The notes beneath the pieces are model-generated. The model worked only from the letters and a program-made list of their open reading frames with translations. It had not been told where the DNA came from and ran no database searches. The translations under genes were made by a program, and so were the position numbers. A stretch of 64,000 nucleotides of DNA from Terebella lapidaria (lineage: Eukaryota > Annelida > Polychaeta > Terebellida > Terebellidae), in NCBI GenBank assembly GCA_949152475.1, contig OX424555.1, positions 71,315,499 through 71,379,498 of the forward strand, read 5' to 3'. Within the stretch, counting starts at the first letter, position 1; each line of letters begins with the position of its first letter. Shown piece after piece: positions 61,503 through 64,000 of the stretch.

Positions 61503-63503
61503 ATCACTAATAATATCATTTTCATGTCCACAATTCATTCCTAAGCTGTAAAGTCGATGATAATGAGATATTAGCCATTTTGTGTCCTGGTCTTGAAATA
61601 AGGTCGAATGTCAAATTCAAAATCATGAGAATATTCAGCATGTAGCATTTCCTATATGTCCACAATTGATTCCTAAGCTGTAAAGTCGTAAAATAAACCA
61701 GATACTGACCTTGAAAATGAGGTCAAAGGTCAAATTCAAGGTCACGAAAATATTCAGCATATATCGTTTCTTATATGTTCACACAGGGGATTACTAAACT
61801 GTAAAGTCGATAAAAGCGAGATATTAGCCATTTTGTGCTCTGATCCAGAAAATGAGGTCAAATGTCAAGTTCAAGGTGATGATAATATCCAACATATACA
61901 ATTTCCTATATGTCCACAATTGATTCCTAAGCTGTAAAATCGATAATAATTGAGATATTAGCCATTTTGTCCTGTGACCTTGAAAATGAGGTCAAAGGTC
62001 AAATTCAAGGTCATGACAATAATCTGCATATATCATTTCCTATATGATCATAATTGATTGCTAAGCTGTAAAGTCGATAACAAGCGAGATATTAGCCATT
62101 TTGTCCTGTGACCTTGAAAATGAGGTCGAAGGTCAAATTCAAGGTCATCAGAATATTCAGCATATATCATTTCCTATATGTCCACAATTGATTCCTAAGC
62201 TGTAGAGTCGATAATAAGCGAGATATAAGCCATTTTGTGCTCTGACCTTGAAACTGAGGTCAGAGGTCAAATTCAAGGTCACGAGAATATTCAGCATATA
62301 TTATTTCCTATATCACGCTGGGAAAGGCGATCTCCAGAATCTGAGGTTGAACGCCGGAATTGGAGGTTGAACGTCTGAATCAGAGGAAATCACGAAAAGA
62401 AACAAAACATTGTGAGGGAAAAGCCCTCAAAAGGTACTTAAAATCGTCCGTGTCATCGATATAACAGTGTGCATCAGTTATGCGAATGATCATTGTCCCT
62501 CGGTAGCACAAAAACTCCTTAGTATATCACACAGTTATCTGACAAACCGCGGCACAGTTTTAGGTACTGAAACAGGATCTAGGCGACAACACGCATCGAA
62601 TGAATAAACCAGTTTAATTCACTAAATAACCAAATATAGTACTTGAGATTGTGCAGAATGGTTGTTTAGATGCGAAAGACTTTATATCTGACCAGATTTC
62701 CTGAATGTTTGGCGAAATTATTGAGTATTCAATGTGAAATGAAATAAGGCTGCAACTCCACGAGTATGAGGGCTCATAAAAACGGCAACACCGGAATTTA
62801 CGGAACAGAGTGACGAGTGCTGCCAAGAACACATTGTTCACAGGGTTTGATGACGTCTCTGCTTTGGTGATTTGGGGTTCATGACATACGAAATATACAA
62901 CCTTGTGGTCTTATTCTTCGCACATGCACCCAAATTCAAGATCCGTTAGATTAGTGTCAAAGAAATCTGCAAACATAACATACATGCAAGGACAAAACTG
63001 TATCTTACCTATCTACATGTACTCTTTCTATGCTTCACTTACTGCTACGTGTAGCGTTTGCCATTGTCTTCACATGTACGCAGACGAACAAGGCCAAAAT
63101 AAATATTTATTTCGTTTGTGTCCCCTTGCGCGTCGTCTCAAACGTCGAGTGTCATACTTTTTTAAATTCTTTTTTCAAAGAGTCGGCCTTATATCATTGA
63201 TTAACGGCAGATCATCCTCACAGAACCGCATAGTGGAAAACTTGTTTTCTATATATAATTCCATGCGTGCGATATAGGCTCTCTCGTTTGGAAAAATATG
63301 TGTTTATATAGTTGTTATATTTGGAAGCTGCCAAAGTGTTTTGTAAAGATTTCTTTTATATTTATTTTTGATTATTGCTATTGTTTTGGGTTATTTCATA
63401 TCACGTGTACAACTTTTTATTTGATCCAATAATTAGATTTTTTAATATTTTGTATGTTTACAGTTTCAGATAAAATATATGTCTATGTTACAAACAAACT
63501 TTT

Positions 63504-63541
63504 TTTTCCGGTTTCATTCTTATGGGAATGAAACCGGAAAA
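63504..63541. repeat. Perfect 16-bp-arm hairpin
   Basis: TTTTCCGGTTTCATTC and GAATGAAACCGGAAAA flank a 6-base loop. No neighbouring gene is recognised. It may be the remnant of a palindromic element. Confidence 0.85.
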
Positions 63542-63688
63542 CTGATACACAAAACAGGTACTTCGAAAAGGAAAGAAAACTAAGCTCCATACAACCAGTT
63601 ACGAAGCATAACTGGGACGTAAACCGAAACATTTGCACGTACTATATACCTGTATTTTGTCAATCCCCAAGTCTGTCCTCATCCGAGT

Positions 63689-63723
63689 AAACCTGCATGG
63701 GGGGAAAGGGGGTATGCAGGTTT
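63689..63723. repeat. Hairpin with G-rich loop
   Basis: AAACCTGCAT and ATGCAGGTTT form a perfect 10-bp stem around GGGGGGAAAGGGGGT. The loop holds two long G tracts. Confidence 0.8.
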
Positions 63724-64000
63724 CAAGAAAAGTATACTAGTAGGCAGATACGATTTATTGATGAACATATTTGTCTCACAATCTATCAATACAACCAGCA
63801 AAATGATGATGACATAAGGTAATAGTATTGGTGTCCATGATATATGCGTAGTAAATTTTGAATAAACACATGCGTTCAACCAAATAATACAACAGTTGGT
63901 CCCTAGATCTATCAAACTCTTGCGGAGGGCAAACCTAAAATCAACATTTTATCAACTGTTTTATACAAACTAGCACACACATTGCTCTTTCCTTGCCACC

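Larger units (their letters stand above)
60945..62320. repeat. Second, more decayed 134-bp AGGTCA array
   Basis: About ten units related to those at 5540-6830, with TGACCTTGAAAATGAGGTCA, AGGTCAAAGGTCAAATTCAA, CATATATCATTTCC and AAGCTGTAAAGTCG. Units at 61950-62310 are well conserved; those at 60945-61270 have small deletions and lost half-sites. The array is interrupted by inserts at 61272-61502. Confidence 0.85.
62321..64000. other. Unassigned sequence with small hairpins
   Basis: After the array, GAGGTTGAACG occurs twice near 62343-62375. No coding region is recognised; the frame at 62903-63277 resembles nothing known. Two clear hairpins at 63504-63541 and 63689-63723 are listed separately. 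Confidence 0.45.

Overview
The window looks like a gene-poor stretch of a metazoan nuclear genome, most likely a marine invertebrate (possibly a mollusc or other lophotrochozoan; this is an inference). Reasons: one clear spliced host gene with GT-AG introns that encodes a secreted animal neurotrophic-factor homologue (NDNF), no bacterial operon structure, a low-GC background, and a dense, diverse set of DNA transposons, MITEs, a LINE and minisatellites.

Layout. 1-5450: mostly unassigned sequence, with a possible leftward promoter/first exon near 1571-1870. 5455-8664: a 3.2-kb TIR element (TTA target duplication, PIF/Harbinger-like ends) carrying a tandem array of a 134-bp unit rich in AGGTCA nuclear-receptor half-sites. 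12168-19457: a 7.3-kb fold-back element with long diverged inverted ends and a 147-bp minisatellite core with a higher-order period near 639 bp. 20307-21992 (minus): a frameshifted pogo-like transposase with a C-terminal PHD finger. 22-39 kb: mostly unassigned, with one doubtful secreted ORF (25976-26446). 39191-39535: a 50-bp minisatellite. 41325-43285: the NDNF gene in three coding exons, with a candidate TATA box and 5' UTR exon at 40335-40419 and a candidate poly(A) signal at 44441.

46.7-64 kb is a transposon graveyard: a 419-bp palindromic MITE; a complete-ended Tc1-like element (49142-50800) with perfect 25-bp TIRs but a decayed transposase; a compact promoter plus poly(A) block that may be a solo LTR (about 51.7-52.3 kb); and a nested structure at 52549-59510. 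The outer element of that nest starts CACTGTCGG, has a 5-bp target duplication and a symmetric array of five copies of a 13-bp motif at each end. It carries no recognised transposase and has been split by a 5.1-kb LINE on the minus strand. At 60.9-62.3 kb a second array of the same 134-bp unit appears, interrupted by hairpin-forming inserts.

The genes do not form a pathway. NDNF is the only confident host gene; nearly everything else that codes is selfish DNA. The most unusual items are the CACTG-ended element with mirror-placed palindromic motif arrays, the nuclear-receptor-site arrays, the fold-back element, and a pair of hairpins with compensatory changes (48177-48208 and 60674-60715).
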